From Nomia melanderi (lineage: Eukaryota > Arthropoda > Insecta > Hymenoptera > Halictidae), in contig NW_027475161.1 in NCBI RefSeq assembly GCF_051020985.1, positions 62,001-126,000 on the forward strand: a DNA stretch of 64,000 nucleotides. The letters run 5' to 3'. Positions 10,277 through 23,799 of this stretch are shown piece by piece. The position numbers were made by a program, and so were the translations under genes. Numbering within the stretch: the first letter of the stretch is position 1; each line of letters begins with the position of its first letter. The notes below the pieces were generated by a model. The model was not told the DNA's origin and did not search any database. It saw only the letters and a program-made list of their open reading frames with translations.

Positions 10277-13200
10277 GGCTGCTATTAGAGATAGCGCAAT
10301 AAATCAAAGTGCATTGTCTGCAGGAGGCCCTGGCGCATGAATCTGGGCAGCGGGAACGACCTCGGATCACCAGGGTCCGAGAAAACCACCGTCTCATGTT
10401 GCCGGACACTCAGGGTCAGGGGAAAATCCAATATATATCTGGTGATATCTCGGGTGCTATTAGAGATAGCGCAATAAACCAAAGTGAATTATCTGCAGGA
10501 GGCCCTGGCGCATGAATCTGTGCAGCGGGAACGACCTCGGACCACCAGGGGCCGAGAAAACCACCGACTCATGGGGCCGGACACTCAGGGTCGGGTAAAA
10601 ATCCAATATATATCTGGTGATATCTCGGTTGCTATTAGAGATAGCGCAATAAACCAAAGTGAATTGTCTGCAGGAGGCCCTGGCGCATGAATCTGTGCAG
10701 CGGGAACGACCTCGGACCACCAGGGGCCGAGAAAACCACCGTCACATGGCGCCGGACACACAAGGTCATGTAAATACCCAGGATGTATCTGATGATATCT
10801 CGGGTGCTATTAGAGATAGCGCAATAAACCAAAGTGAATTATCTGCAGGAGGCCCTGGCGCATGAATCTGTGCAGCGGGAACGACCTCGGACCACCAGGG
10901 ACCGAGAAAACCACAGTCTCATGGGGCCGAGAACTCAGGGTCAGGGAAAAATCCATTATATATCTCGTGATATATCGGGTGCCATTAGAGATAGCGCGAT
11001 AAATCAAAGTGCATTGTCTGCAGGAGGCCCTGACGCATGAATCTGTGCAGCGGGAACGACCTCGGACCACCAGGGGCCGAGACAACCACCGTCTCATGGG
11101 GCCGGACACTCAGGGTCAGGGGAAAATCCAATATATATCTGGTGATATCTCGGGTGCTATTAGAGATAGCGCAATAAATCAAAGTGCATTGTCTGCAGGA
11201 GGCCCAGACGCATGAATCTGTGCAGCGGGAACGAGCTCGGTCCACCAGCGGCGGAGAAAACCACAGTCTCATGTGGCCGGACACTCAGGGTCCGGGGAAA
11301 ATCCAATATATATCTGGTGATATCTCGGGTGCTATTACACATAGCGCAATAAATCAAAGTGCATTGTCTGTAGGAGGCCCTGGCGCATGAATCTGTGCAG
11401 CGGGAACGACCTCGGACCACCAGGGGCCGAGACAACCACCGTCTCATGGGGCCGGACACTCAGGGTCAGGGGTAAATCCAATATATATCTGGTGATATCT
11501 CGGGTGCTATTAGAGATAGCGCAATAAATCAAAGTGCATTGTCTGCAGGAGGCCCAGACGCATGAATCTGTGCAGCGGGAACGAGCTCGGTCCACCAGCG
11601 GCCGAGAAAACCACCGTCACATGGCGCCGGACACCCAAGGTCATGTAAAAATCAGGCATATATCTGGTGATATCTCGTGTGCTATTACAGATGGCGCAAT
11701 AAATCAATGTGCATTGTCTGCAGGAGGCCCTAGCGCATGAATCTGTGCAGCGGGAACGACCTCGGACCACCACGGGCGGACAAAACCACAGTCTCATGGG
11801 GCAGGACACTCAGGGTCAGGGAAAAATCCAATATATATCTGGTGATATCTCGGGTGCTATTAGAGATAGCGCAATAAACCAAAGTGAATTATCTGCAGGA
11901 GGCCCTGGCGCATGAATCTGTGCAGCGGGAACGACCTCGGACCACGAGGGGCCGAGAAAACCACAGTCTCATGGGGCCGGACACTCAGGGTCAGGGAAAA
12001 ATCCATTATATATCTGGTGATATATAGGGTGCCATTAGAGATAGCGCAATAAATCAAAGTGCATTGTCTGTAGGAGGCCCTGGCGCATCAATCTGACCAG
12101 CGGGAACGACCCCGGACCACCAGGGGCCGAGAAAACCACAGTCTCATGGGGCCGGACACAAAGGGTCAGTGAAAAATCCAATATATATCTGGTGATATCT
12201 CGGGTGCTATTAGAGATAGCGCAATAAACCAAAGTGAATTATCTGCAGGAGTCCCTGGCGCATGAATTTGTGCAGCGGGAACGACCTCGGACCACCAGGG
12301 GCCGAGAAAACCGCCGTCACGTGGCGACGGACACCCAAGGTCATGTAAATACCCAGGATGTATCTGATGATATCTCGGGTGCTATTAGAGATAGCGCAAT
12401 AACCCAAAGTGAATTATCTGCAGGAGGCCCTGGCGCATGAATCTGTGCAGCGGGAACGACCTCGGACCACCAGGGGCCGAGAAAACCACGGTGTCATGGG
12501 CACGGACACTCAGGGTCAGGGAAAAATCCAATATATATCTGGTGATATCTCGGGTGCTATTAGAGAGAGCGCAATAAACCAAAGTGAATTATCTGCAGGA
12601 GGCCCTGGCGCATGAATGTGTGCAGTGGGAACGACCTCGGACCACCAGGGCCCGAGAAAACCACCGTCTCATGGGGTCGGACACTCAGGGTCAGGGAAAA
12701 ATCCAATATATATCTGGTGATATCTCGGGTGCTATTATGGATAGCGCAATAAATCAAAGTGCATTGTCTGTAGGGGGCCCTGGCGCATGAATCTGACCAG
12801 CGGGAACGACCTCGGACCACCAGGGTCCGAGAACACCACAGTCTCATGGGGCCGGACACTCAGGGTCAGGGGAAAATCCAATATATATCTGGTGATATCT
12901 CGGGTGCTATCAGAGAGAGCGCAATAAACCAAAGTGAATTATCTGCAGGAGGCCCTGGCGCATGAATCTGTGCAGCGGGAACGACCTCGGACCACCAGGG
13001 GCCGAGAAAACCACCGTCTCATGGGGTCGGACACTCAGGGTCAGGGAAAAATCCAATATATATCTGGTGATATCTCGGGTGCTATTAGAGATAGCGCAAT
13101 AAGTCTAAGTGCATTGTCTGTAGGAGGCCCTGGCGCATGAATCTGACCAGCGGGAACGACCTCGGACCACCAGGGGCCGAGAAAACCACAGTCTCATGGG

Positions 13201-16200
13201 GCCGGACACTCAGGGTCAGGGGAAAATCCAATATATATCTGGTGATATCTGGGGTGCTATTAGAGATAGCGCAATAAACCAAAGTGAATTATCTGCAGGA
13301 GGCCCTGGCGCAGGAATCTGTGCAGCGGGAACGACCTCGGACCACCAGGCGCCGAGAAAACCACGGTCTCATGGGGCCGGACACTCAGGGTCAGGGAAAA
13401 ATCCAATATATATCGGGTGATATCTCGGGTGCTATTACAGATAGCGCAATAAGTCAAAGTGCATTGTCTGTAGGAGGCCCTGGCGCATGAATCTGACCAG
13501 CGGGAACGACCTCGGACCACCAGGGGCCGAGAAAACCACAGTCTCATGGGGCCGGACACTCAGGGTCAGGGAAAAATCCAATATATATCTGGTGATATCT
13601 CGGGTGCTATTAGAGATAGCGCAATAAACCAAAGTGAATTGTCTGCAGGAGGCCCTGTCGCATGAATTTGTGCAGCGGGAACGACCTCGGACCACCAGGG
13701 GCCGAGAAAACCACCGACACATGGCGACGGACACCCAAGGTCATGTAAATATCCAGGATGTATCTGATGATATCTCGGATGCTATTAGAGATAGCGCAAT
13801 AAACCAAAGTGAATTAACTGCAGGAGGCCCTGGCGCATGAATCTGTGCAGCGGGAACGACCTCGGACAACCAGGGGCCGAGACAACCACCGCCTCATGTG
13901 GCCGGACACTCAGGGTCAGGGGAAAATCCAATATATATCTGGTGATATCTCGGGTGCTATTAGAGATAGCGCAATAAACCAAAGTGGATTGTCTGCAGGA
14001 GGCCCCGGCGCATGAATGTGTGCAGCGGGAACGACCTCGGAGCACCACGGGCCGAGAAAGCCACCGTCTCATGGGGCCGGACACTCAGGGTCGGGTAAAA
14101 ATCCAATATATATCTGGTGATATCTCGGGTGCTATTAGAGATAGCGCAATAAACCAAAGTGAATTATCTGCAGGAGGCCCTGGCGCATGAATCTGTGCAG
14201 CGTGAACGACATCGGACCACCAGGGGCCGAGAAAACCACCGTCTCATGGGGCCGGACACACAGGGTCAGGGGAAAATCCAATATATATCTGGTGATATCT
14301 CGGGTGCAATTAGAGATAGCGCAATAAATCAAAGTGCATTGTCTGCAGGAGGCCCAGACGCATGAATCTGTGCAGCGGGAACGACCTCGGTCCACCAGGG
14401 GCCGAGAAAACCACAGTCTCATGGGGCCGAGAACTCAGGGTCAGGCAAAAATCCAATATATATCTGGTGATATCTCGGGTGCTATTACATATAGCGCAAT
14501 AAATCAAAGTGCATTGTCTGTAGGAGGCCCTGGCGCATGAATCTGTGCAGCGGGAACGACCTCGGACCACCAGGGGCCGAGAAAACCACAGTCTCATGGT
14601 GCCGGACAGTCAGGGTCAGGGGAAAATCCAATATATATCTGGTGATATCTCGGGTGCTATAAGGGATAGCGCAATTAACCAAAGTGAATTATCTGCAGGA
14701 GGCCCTGGCGCATGAATCTCTGCAGCGTGAACGACATCGGACCACCAGGGGCCGAGAAAACCACCGTCTCATGGGGCCGGACACTCAGGGTCAGGGGAAA
14801 ATCCAATATATATCTGGTGATATCTCGGGTGCAATTAGCGATAGCGCAATAAATCAAAGTGCATTGTCTGCAGGAGGCCCAGACGCATGAATCTGTGCAG
14901 CGGGAACGACCTCGGTCCACCAGGGGCCGAGAAAACCACAGTCTCATGGGGCCGAGAACTCAGGGTCAGGCAAAAATCCAATATATATCTGGTGATATCT
15001 CGGGTGCTATTAGAGATAGCGCAATAAACCAAAGTGAATTATCTGCAGGAGGCCCTGGCGCATGAATCTGTGCAGCGGGAACGACCTCGGACCACCAGGG
15101 GCCGAGAAAACCACAGTCTCATGTGGCCGGACAATCAGTGTCAGGGGAAAATCCAATATATATCTGGTGATATCTCGGGTGCTATTAGAGAGAGCGCAAT
15201 AAACCAAAGTGAATTATCTGCAGGGGGCCCTGGCGCATGAATCTGTGCAGCGGGAACGACCTCGGACTACCAGGGGCCGAGAAAACCACGGTCTCATGGG
15301 GCCGGACACTCAGGGTCGGGTAAAAATCCAATATATATCTGGTGATATCTCGGGTGCTATTAGAGATAGCGCAACAAACCAAAGTGAATTGTCTGCAGGA
15401 GGCCCTGGCGCATGAATTTGTGCAGCGGGAACGACCTCGGACCACCAGGGGCCGAGAAAACCACAGTCTCATGGTGCCGGACAGTCAGGGTCAGGGGAAA
15501 ATCCAATATATATCTGGTGATATCTCGGGTGCTATTAGGGATAGCGCAATTAACCAAAGTGAATTGTCTGCAGGAGGCCCTGGCGCATGAATCTGTGCTG
15601 CGGGAACGACCTCCGACCACCAGGGGCCGAGAAAACCACCGTCACATGGCGCCGGACACCCAAGGTCATGTAAATACCCAGGATGTATCTGATGATATCT
15701 CGGGTGCTATTAGAGATAGCGGAATAAACCAAAGTGAATTATCTGCAGGAGGCCCTGGCGCATGAATCTGTGCAGCGGGAACGACCTCGGACCACCAGGG
15801 GCCGAGAAAACCACAGTCTCATGGGGCCGGACACTCAGGGTCAGGGTAAAATCCATTATATATCTGGTGATATATCGGGTGCCATTAGAGATAGCGCGAT
15901 AAATCAAAGTGCATTGTCTGCAGGAGGCCCTGACGCATGAATCTGTGCAGCGGGAACGACCTCGGACCACCAGGGGCCGAGAAAACCACGGTCTCATGGG
16001 GCCGGACACTCAGGGTCAGGGAAAAATCCAATATATATCTGGTGATATCTCGGGTGCTATTACAGATAGCGCTATAAATCAAAGTGCATGGTCTGTAGGA
16101 GGCCCTGGCGCATGAATCTGGGCAGCGGGAACGACCTCGGTCCACCAGGGGCCGAGAAAACCACAGTCTCATGTGGCCGGCACTCAGGGTCAGGGGAAAA

Positions 16201-17626
16201 TCCATTATATATCTGGTGATATATCGGGTGCCATTAGAGATAGCGCAATAAATCAAAGTGCATTGTCTGCAGGAGGCCCAGAAGCATGAATCTGTGCAGC
16301 GGGAACGACCTCGGTCCACCAGGGGCCGAGAAAACCACAGTCTCATGGGGCCGAGAACTCAGGGTCAGGCAAAAATCCAATATATATCTGGTGATATCTC
16401 GGGTGCTATTAGAGATAGCGCAATAAACCAAAGTGAATTATCTGCAGGAGGCCCTGGCGCATGAATCTGCGCAGCGGGAACGACCTCGGACCACCAGGGG
16501 CCGAGAAAACCACAGTCTCATGTGGCCGGACACTCAGTGTCAGGGGAAAATCCAATATATATCTGGTGATATCTCGGGTGCTATTAGAGAGAGCGCAATA
16601 AACCAAAGTGAATTATCTGCAGGAGGCCCTGGCGCATGAATGTGTGCAGCGGGAACGACCTCGGAGCACCACGGGCCGAGAAAGCCACCGTCTCATGGCG
16701 CCGGACACTCAGGGTCGGGTAAAAATCCAATATATATCTGGTGATATCTCGGGTGCTATTAGAGATAGCGCAATAAACCGAAGTGAATTGTCTGCAGGAG
16801 GCCCTGTCGCATGAATTTGTGCAGCGGGAACGACCTCGGACCACCAGGGGCCGTGAAAACCACGGACACATGGCGACGGACACCCAAGGTCATGTAAATA
16901 CCCAGGATGTATCTGATGATATCTCGGATGCTATTAGAGATAGCGCAATAAACCAAAGTGAATTAACTGCAGGAGGCCCTGGCGCATGAATCTGTGCAGC
17001 GGGAACGACCTCGGACCACCAGGGTACGAGAAAACCACAGTCTCATGGAGCCGAGAACTCAGGGTCAGGGGAAAATCCAATATATATCTGGTGATATCTC
17101 GGGTGCTATTAGAGAGAGCGCAATAAACCAAAGTGAATTATCTGCAGGTGGCCCTGGCGCATGAATCTGTGCAGCGGGAACGACCTCGGACCACCAGGGG
17201 CCGAGAAAACCACGGTCTCATGGGGCCGGACACTCAGGGTCAGGGAAAAATCCAATATATATCTGGTGATATCTCGGGTGCTATTACAGATAGCGCTATA
17301 AATCAAAGTGCATGGTCTGTAGGAGGCCCTGGCGCATGAATCTGGGCAGCGGGAACGACCTCGGTCCACCAGGGGCCGAGAAAACCACAGTCTCATGTGG
17401 CCGGACACTCAGGGTCAGGGGAAAATCCATTATATATCTGGTGATATATCGGGTGCCATTAGAGATAGCGCAATAAATCAAAGTGCATTGTCTGCAGGAG
17501 GCCCAGACGCATGAATCTGTGCAGCGGGAACGACCTCGGTCCACCAGGGGCCGAGAAAACCACAGTCTCATGGGGCCGAGAACTCAGGGTCAGGCAAAAA
17601 TCCAATATATATCTGGTGATATCTCC
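10277..17626 (+). repeat. Mixed-monomer block with a local 525-bp repeat
   Basis: About 42 units. 11.16-11.5 kb resembles 6.26-6.6 kb (28 units away). Units near 14181-14475 recur at 14706-15000 (3 units, 525 bp), sharing gcagcgtgaacgacatcgg. The 15.01-15.2 kb stretch recurs at 16.41-16.6 kb and the 15.91-16.1 kb stretch at 17.13-17.33 kb, each one base short of a multiple of 175 because of the deletion at 16180. M units lie at 10676, 12251, 13651, 15576 and 16800. Confidence 0.8.
16179..16183 (+). other. First length change of the array: 1-bp deletion
   Basis: The unit reads gtggccggcactcag where all neighbours read ggccggacactcag, so one a is missing. It is the first departure from exact 175-bp spacing, after 92 complete units. 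Its visible effect is to merge two accidental reverse-strand frames into a 153-codon frame at 15885-16346, which I do not regard as a gene. Confidence 0.9.
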
Positions 17627-20600
17627 GGTGCTATTAGGGATAGCGCAATTAACCAAAGTGAATTGTCTGCAGGAGGCCCTGGCGCATGAATCTGTGCAGC
17701 GGGAACGACCTCCGACCACCAGGGGCCGAGAAAACCACCGTCACATGGCGCCGGACACCCAAGGTCATGTAAATACCCAGGATGTATCTGATGATATCTC
17801 GGGTGCTATTAGAGATAGCGCAATAAACCAAAGTGAATTATCTGCAGGAGGCCCTGGCGCATGAATCTGTGCAGCGGGAACGACCTCGGACCACCACGGG
17901 CGGAGAAAACCACAGTCTCATGGGGCCGGACACTCAGGGTCAGGGAAAAATCCAATATATATCTGGTGATATCTCGGGTGCTATTACAGATACCGCAATA
18001 AATCAAAGTGCATGGTCTGTAGGAGACCCTCGCGCATGAATCTGGGCAGCGGGAACGACCTCGGACCACCAGGGTCCGAGAAAACCACCGTCTCATGTTG
18101 CCGGACACTCAGGGTCAGGGGAAAATCCAATATATATCTGGTGATATCTCGGGTGCTATTAGAGAGAGCGCACTAAACCAAAGTGAATTATCTGCAGGAG
18201 GCCCTGGCGCATGAATGTTTGCAGTGGGAACGACCTTGGACCACCAGGGTCCGAGAAAACCGCCGTCTCATGGGGTCGGTCACTCAGGGTCAAGGAAAAA
18301 TCCAATATATATCTGGTGATATCTCGGGTGCTATTAGGGATAGCGCAATTAACCAAAGTGAATTATCTGCAGGAGGCCCTGGCGCATGAATCTGTGCAGC
18401 GGGAACGACCTCGGACCACCAGGGTCCGAGAAAACCACAGTCTCATGGGGCCGGACACTCAGGGTCAGTGAAAAATCCAATATATATCTGATGATATCTC
18501 GGGTGCTATTAGAGAGAGCGCAATAAACCAAAGTGAATTATCTGCAGGAGGCCCTGGCGCATGAAACTGGGCAGCGGGAACGACCTCGGACCACCAGGGG
18601 CCGAGAAAACCACCGTCTCATGGGGCCGAGAACTCAGGGTCAGGGAAAAATCCATTATATATCTGGTGATATATCGGGTGCCATTAGAGATAGCGCGATA
18701 AATCAAAGTGCATTGTCTGTAGGAGGCCCTGGCGCATGAATCTGACCAGCGGGAACGACCTCGGACCACCAGGGGCCGAGAAAACCACAGTCTCATGGGG
18801 CCGGACACTCAGGGTCAGGGAAAAATCCAATATATATCTGGTGATATCTCGGGTGCTATTAGAGATAGCGCAATAAGTCAAAGTGCATTGTCTGTAGGAG
18901 GCCCTGGCGCATGAATCTGTGCAGCGGGAACGACCTCGGACCACCAGGGGCGGAGAAAACCACAGTCTCATGGGGCCGGACACTCAGGGTCAGGGAAAAA
19001 TCCAATATATATCTGGTGATATCTCGGGTGCTATTAGAGATAGCGCAATAAGTCAAAGTGCATTGTCTGTAGGAGGCCCTGGCGCATGAATCTGACCAGC
19101 GGGAACGACCTCGGACCACCAGGGGCCGAGAAAACCACTGTCTCATGGGCCCGGACACTCAGGGTCAGGGAAAAATCCAATATATATCTGGTGATATCTC
19201 GGGTGCTATTAGAGATAGCGCAATAAACCAAAGTGAATTGTCTGCAGGAGGCCCTGGCGCATGAATTTGTGCAGCGGGAACGACCTCGGACCACCAGGGG
19301 CCGAGAAAACCACAGTCTCATGGTGCCGGACAGTCAGGGTCAGGGGAAAATCCAATATATATCTGATGATATCTCGGGTGCTATTAGAGAGAGCGCAATA
19401 AACCAAAGTGAATTATCTGCAGGAGGCCCTGGCGCATGAATCTGTGCAGCGGGAACGACCTCGGACTACCAGGGGCCGAGAAAACCACGGTCTCATGGGG
19501 CCGGACACTCAGGGTCGGGTAAAAATCCAATATATATCTGGTGATATCTCGGGTGCTATTAGGGATAGCGCAATTAACCAAAGTGAATTGTCTGCAGGAG
19601 GCCCTGGCGCATGAATCTGTGCAGCGGGAACGACCTCCGACCACCAGGGGCCGAGAAAACCACCGTCACATGGCGCCGGACACCCAAGGTCATGTAAATA
19701 CCCAGGATGTATCTGATGATATCTCGGGTGCTATTAGAGATAGCGCAATAAACCAAAGTGAATTATCTGCAGGAGGCCCTGGCGCATGAATCTGTGCAGC
19801 GGGAACGACCTCGGACCACCACGGGCGGAGAAAACCACAGTCTCATGGGGCCGGACACTCAGGGTCAGGGAAAAATCCAATATATATCTGGTGATATCTC
19901 GGGTGCTATTACAGATACCGCAATAAATCAAAGTGCATGGTCTGTAGGAGACCCTCGCGCATGAATCTGGGCAGCGGGAACGACCTCGGACCACCAGGGG
20001 CCGAGAAAACCACCGTCTCATGTTGCCGGACACTCAGGGTCAGGGGAAAATCCAATATATATCTGGTGATATCTCGGGTGCTATTAGAGAGAGCGCAATA
20101 AACCAAAGTGAATTATCTGCAGGAGGCCCTGGCGCATGAATGTTTGCAGTGGGAACGACCTCGGACCACCAGGGTCCGAGAAAACCGCCGTCTCATGGGG
20201 TCGGTCACTCAGGGTCAAGGAAAAATCCAATATATATCTGGTGATATCTCGGGTGCTATTAGGGTTAGCGCAATTAACCAAAGTGAATTATCTGCAGGAG
20301 GCCCTGGCGCATGAATCTGTGCAGCGGGAACGACCTCGGACCACCAGGGTCCGAGAAAACCACAGTCTCATGGGGCCGGACACTCAGGGTCAGTGAAAAA
20401 TCCAATATATATCTGATGATATCTCGGGTGCTATTAGAGAGAGCGCAATAAACCAAAGTGAATTATCTGCAGGAGGCCCTGGCGCATGAAACTGGGCAGC
20501 GGGAACGACCTCGGACCGCCAGGGGCCGAGAAAACCACAGTCTCATGGGGCCGGACACTCAGGGTCAGGGAAAAATCCAATATATATCTGGTGATATCTC

Positions 20601-23061
20601 GGGTGCTATTAGAGATAGCGCAATAAGTCAAAGTGCATTGTCTGTAGGAGGCCCTGGCGCATGAATCTGACCAGCGGGAACGACCTCGGACCACCAGGGG
20701 CCGAGAAAACCACAGTCTCATGGGGCCGGACACTCAGGGTCAGGGAAAAATCCAATATATATCTGGTGATATCTCGGGTGCTATTAGAGATAGCGCAATA
20801 AGTCAAAGTGCATTGTCTGTAGGATGCCCTGGCGCATGAATCTGACCAGCGGGAACGACCTCGGACCACCAGGGGCGGAGAAAACCACAGTCTCATGGGG
20901 CCGGACACTCAGGGTCAGGGAAAAATCCAATATATATCTGGTGATATCTCGGGTGCTATTAGAGATAGCGCAATAAGTCAAAGTGCATTGTCTGTAGGAG
21001 GCCCTGCCGCATGAATCTGACCAGCGGGAACGACCTCGGACCACCAGGGGCGGAGAAAACCACAGTCTCATGGGGCCGGACACTCAGGGTCAGGGAAAAA
21101 TCCAATATATATCTGGTGATATCTCGGGTGCTATTACAGATACCGCAATAAATCAAAGTGCATGGTCTGTAGGAGACCCTCGCGCATGAATCTGGGCAGC
21201 GGGAACGACCTCGGACCACCAGGGGCCGAGAAAACCACCGTCTCATGTTGCCGGACACTCAGGGTCAGGGGAAAATCCAATATATATCTGGTGATATTTC
21301 GGGTGCTATTAGAGAGAGCGCAATAAACCAAAGTGAATTATCTGCAGGAGGCCCTGGCGCATGAATCTGTGCAGCGGGAACGACCTCGGACTACCAGGGG
21401 CCGAGAAAACCACGGTCTCATGGGGCCGGACACTCAGGGTCGGGTAAAAATCCAATATATATCTGGTGATATCTCGGGTGCTATTAGGGATAGCGCAATT
21501 AACCAAAGTGAATTGTCTGCAGGAGGCCCTGGCGCATGACTCTGTGCAGCGGGAACGACCTCCGACCACCAGGGGCCGAGAAAACCACCGTCACATGGCG
21601 CCGGACACCCAAGGTCATGTAAATACCCAGGATGTATCTGATGATATCTCGGGTGCTATTAGAGATAGCGCAATAAACCAAAGTGAATTATCTGCAGGAG
21701 GCCCTGGCGCATGAATCTGTGCAGCGGGAACGACCTCGGACCACCACGGGCGGAGAAAACCACAGTCTCATGGGGCCAGACACTCAGGGTCAGGGAAAAA
21801 TCCAATATATATCTGGTGATATCTCGGGTGCTATTACAGATACCGCAATAAATCAAAGTGCATGGTCTGTAGGAGACCCTCGCGCATGAATCTGGGCAGC
21901 GGGAACGACCTCGGACCACCAGGGGCCGAGAAAACCACCGTCTCATGTTGCCGGACACTCAGGGTCAGGGGAAAATCCAATATATATCTGGTGATATCTC
22001 GGGTGCTATTAGAGAGAGCGCAATAAACCAAAGTGAATTATCTGCAGGAGGCCCTGGCGCATGAATGTTTGCAGTGGGAACGACCTCGGACCACCAGGGT
22101 CCGAGAAAACCGCCGTCTCATGGGGTCGGTCACTCAGGGTCAAGGAAAAATCCAATATATATCTGGTGATATCTCGGGTGCTATTAGGGTTAGCGCAATT
22201 AACCAAAGTGAATTATCTGCAGGAGGCCCTGGCGCATGAATCTGTGCAGCGGGAACGACCTCGGACCACCAGGGTCCGAGAAAACCACAGTCTCATGGGG
22301 CCGGACACTCAGGGTCAGTGAAAAATCCAATATATATCTGATGATATCTCGGGTGCTATTAGAGAGAGCGCAATAAACCAAAGTGAATTATCTGCAGGAG
22401 GCCCTGGCGCATGAAACTGGGCAGCGGGAACGACCTCGGACCGCCAGGGGCCGAGAAAACCACAGTCTCATGGGGCCGGACACTCAGGGTCAGGGAAAAA
22501 TCCAATATATATCTGGTGATATCTCGGGTGCTATTAGAGATAGCGCAATAAGTCAAAGTGCATTGTCTGTAGGAGGCCCTGGCGCATGAATCTGACCAGC
22601 GGGAACGACCTCGGACCACCAGGGGCCGAGAAAACCACAGTCTCATGGGGCCGGACACTCAGGGTCAGGGAAAAATCCAATATATATCTGGTGATATCTC
22701 GGGTGCTATTAGAGATAGCGCAATAAGTCAAAGTGCATTGTCTGTAGGAGGCCCTGGCGCATGAATCTGACCAGCGGGAACGACCTCGGACCACCAGGGG
22801 CGGAGAAAACCACAGTCTCATGGGGCCGGACACTCAGGGTCAGGGAAAAATCCAATATATATCTGGTGATATCTCGGGTGCTATTAGAGATAGCGCAATA
22901 AGTCAAAGTGCATTGTCTGTAGGAGGCCCTGCCGCATGAATCTGACCAGCGGGAACGACCTCGGACCACCAGGGGCGGAGAAAACCACAGTCTCATGGGG
23001 CCGGACACTCAGGGTCAGGGAAAAATCCAATATATATCTGGTGATATCTCGGGTGCTATTA
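17627..23061 (+). repeat. Eleven-monomer higher-order repeat (1,925 bp), three copies
   Basis: Copies begin near 17627 (at a point matching 19552), 19374 and 21299. Copies 2 (19374-21136) and 3 (21299-23061) match over about 1,760 bp with three differences noticed: gcatgaatctg (19610) against gcatgactctg, ggggccggac (about 19852) against ggggccagac, and aggatgccct (20822) against aggaggccct. Each copy contains one M-type unit (17675, 19600, 21525), units with gagaccctcgcgc, gaatgtttgcagtggg, gcatgaaactgggc, and a run of near-identical units with gaatctgaccagcggg. Unit order is A B C D E F G H I plus two more; in copy 2 the last two repeat C and D, in copy 3 they are further H/I-like units. 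Copy 1 is replaced by I-type sequence at about 18619-18705. Confidence 0.85.
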
Positions 23062-23274
23062 GAGATAGCGCAATAAGTCAAAGTGCATTGTCTGTAGGAG
23101 GCCCTGGCGCATGAATCTGACCAGCGGGAACGACCTCGGACCACCAGGGTCCGAGAAAACCACAGTCTCATGGGGCCGGACACTCAGGGTCAGTGAAAAA
23201 TCCAATATATATCTGATGATATCTCGGGTGCTATTAGAGAGAGCGCAATAAACCAAAGTGAGTTATCTGCAGGA

Positions 23275-23799
23275 GGCCCTGGCGCATGAATGTGGGCAGC
23301 GGGAACGACCTCGGAGCACCACGGGCCGAGAAAGCCACCGTCTCATGGGGCCGGACACTCAGGGTCGGGTAAAAATCCAATATATATCTGGTGATATCTC
23401 GGGTGCTATTAGAGATAGCGCAATAAACCAAAGTGAATTGTCTGCAGGAGGCCCTGTCGCATGAATTTGTGCAGCGGGAACGACCTCGGACCACCAGGGG
23501 CCGAGAAAACCACCGACACATGGCGACGGACACCCAAGGTCATGTAAATACCCAGGATGTATCTGATGATATCTCGGATGCTATTAGAGATAGCGCAATA
23601 AACCAAAGTGAATTAACTGCAGGAGGCCCTGGCGCATGAAGCTGTGCAGCGGGAACGACCTCGGACCACCAGGGTCCGAGAAAACCACAGTCTCATGGGG
23701 CCGAGAACTCAGGGTCAGGGAAAAATCCATTATATATCTGGTGATATATCGGGTGCCATTAGAGATAGCGCGATAAATCAAAGTGCATTGTCTGCAGGA
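23275..23799 (+). repeat. K-M-I monomer trio, copy 1
   Basis: K unit (tcggagcaccacgggccgag, then aaagccaccg and gggtcgggtaaaa), M unit at 23450, I unit at 23625. It matches the trio at 25375 except for few bases (gtgggcagc against gtgtgcagc; gccctgtcgc against gccccgtcgc). A K-M pair without I follows the same order at 16625-16974, and a K unit without M stands at 14001. Confidence 0.8.

Noticed and set aside
15885..16346. 153-codon reverse-strand frame, the longest in the window
   Set aside because: It exists only because the 1-bp deletion at 16180 joins the frames of two adjacent monomers. The 117-123-codon frames near 5.6, 7.0, 45.3, 52.1, 55.8, 59.8 and 60.3 kb likewise arise from indels or single lost stop codons.
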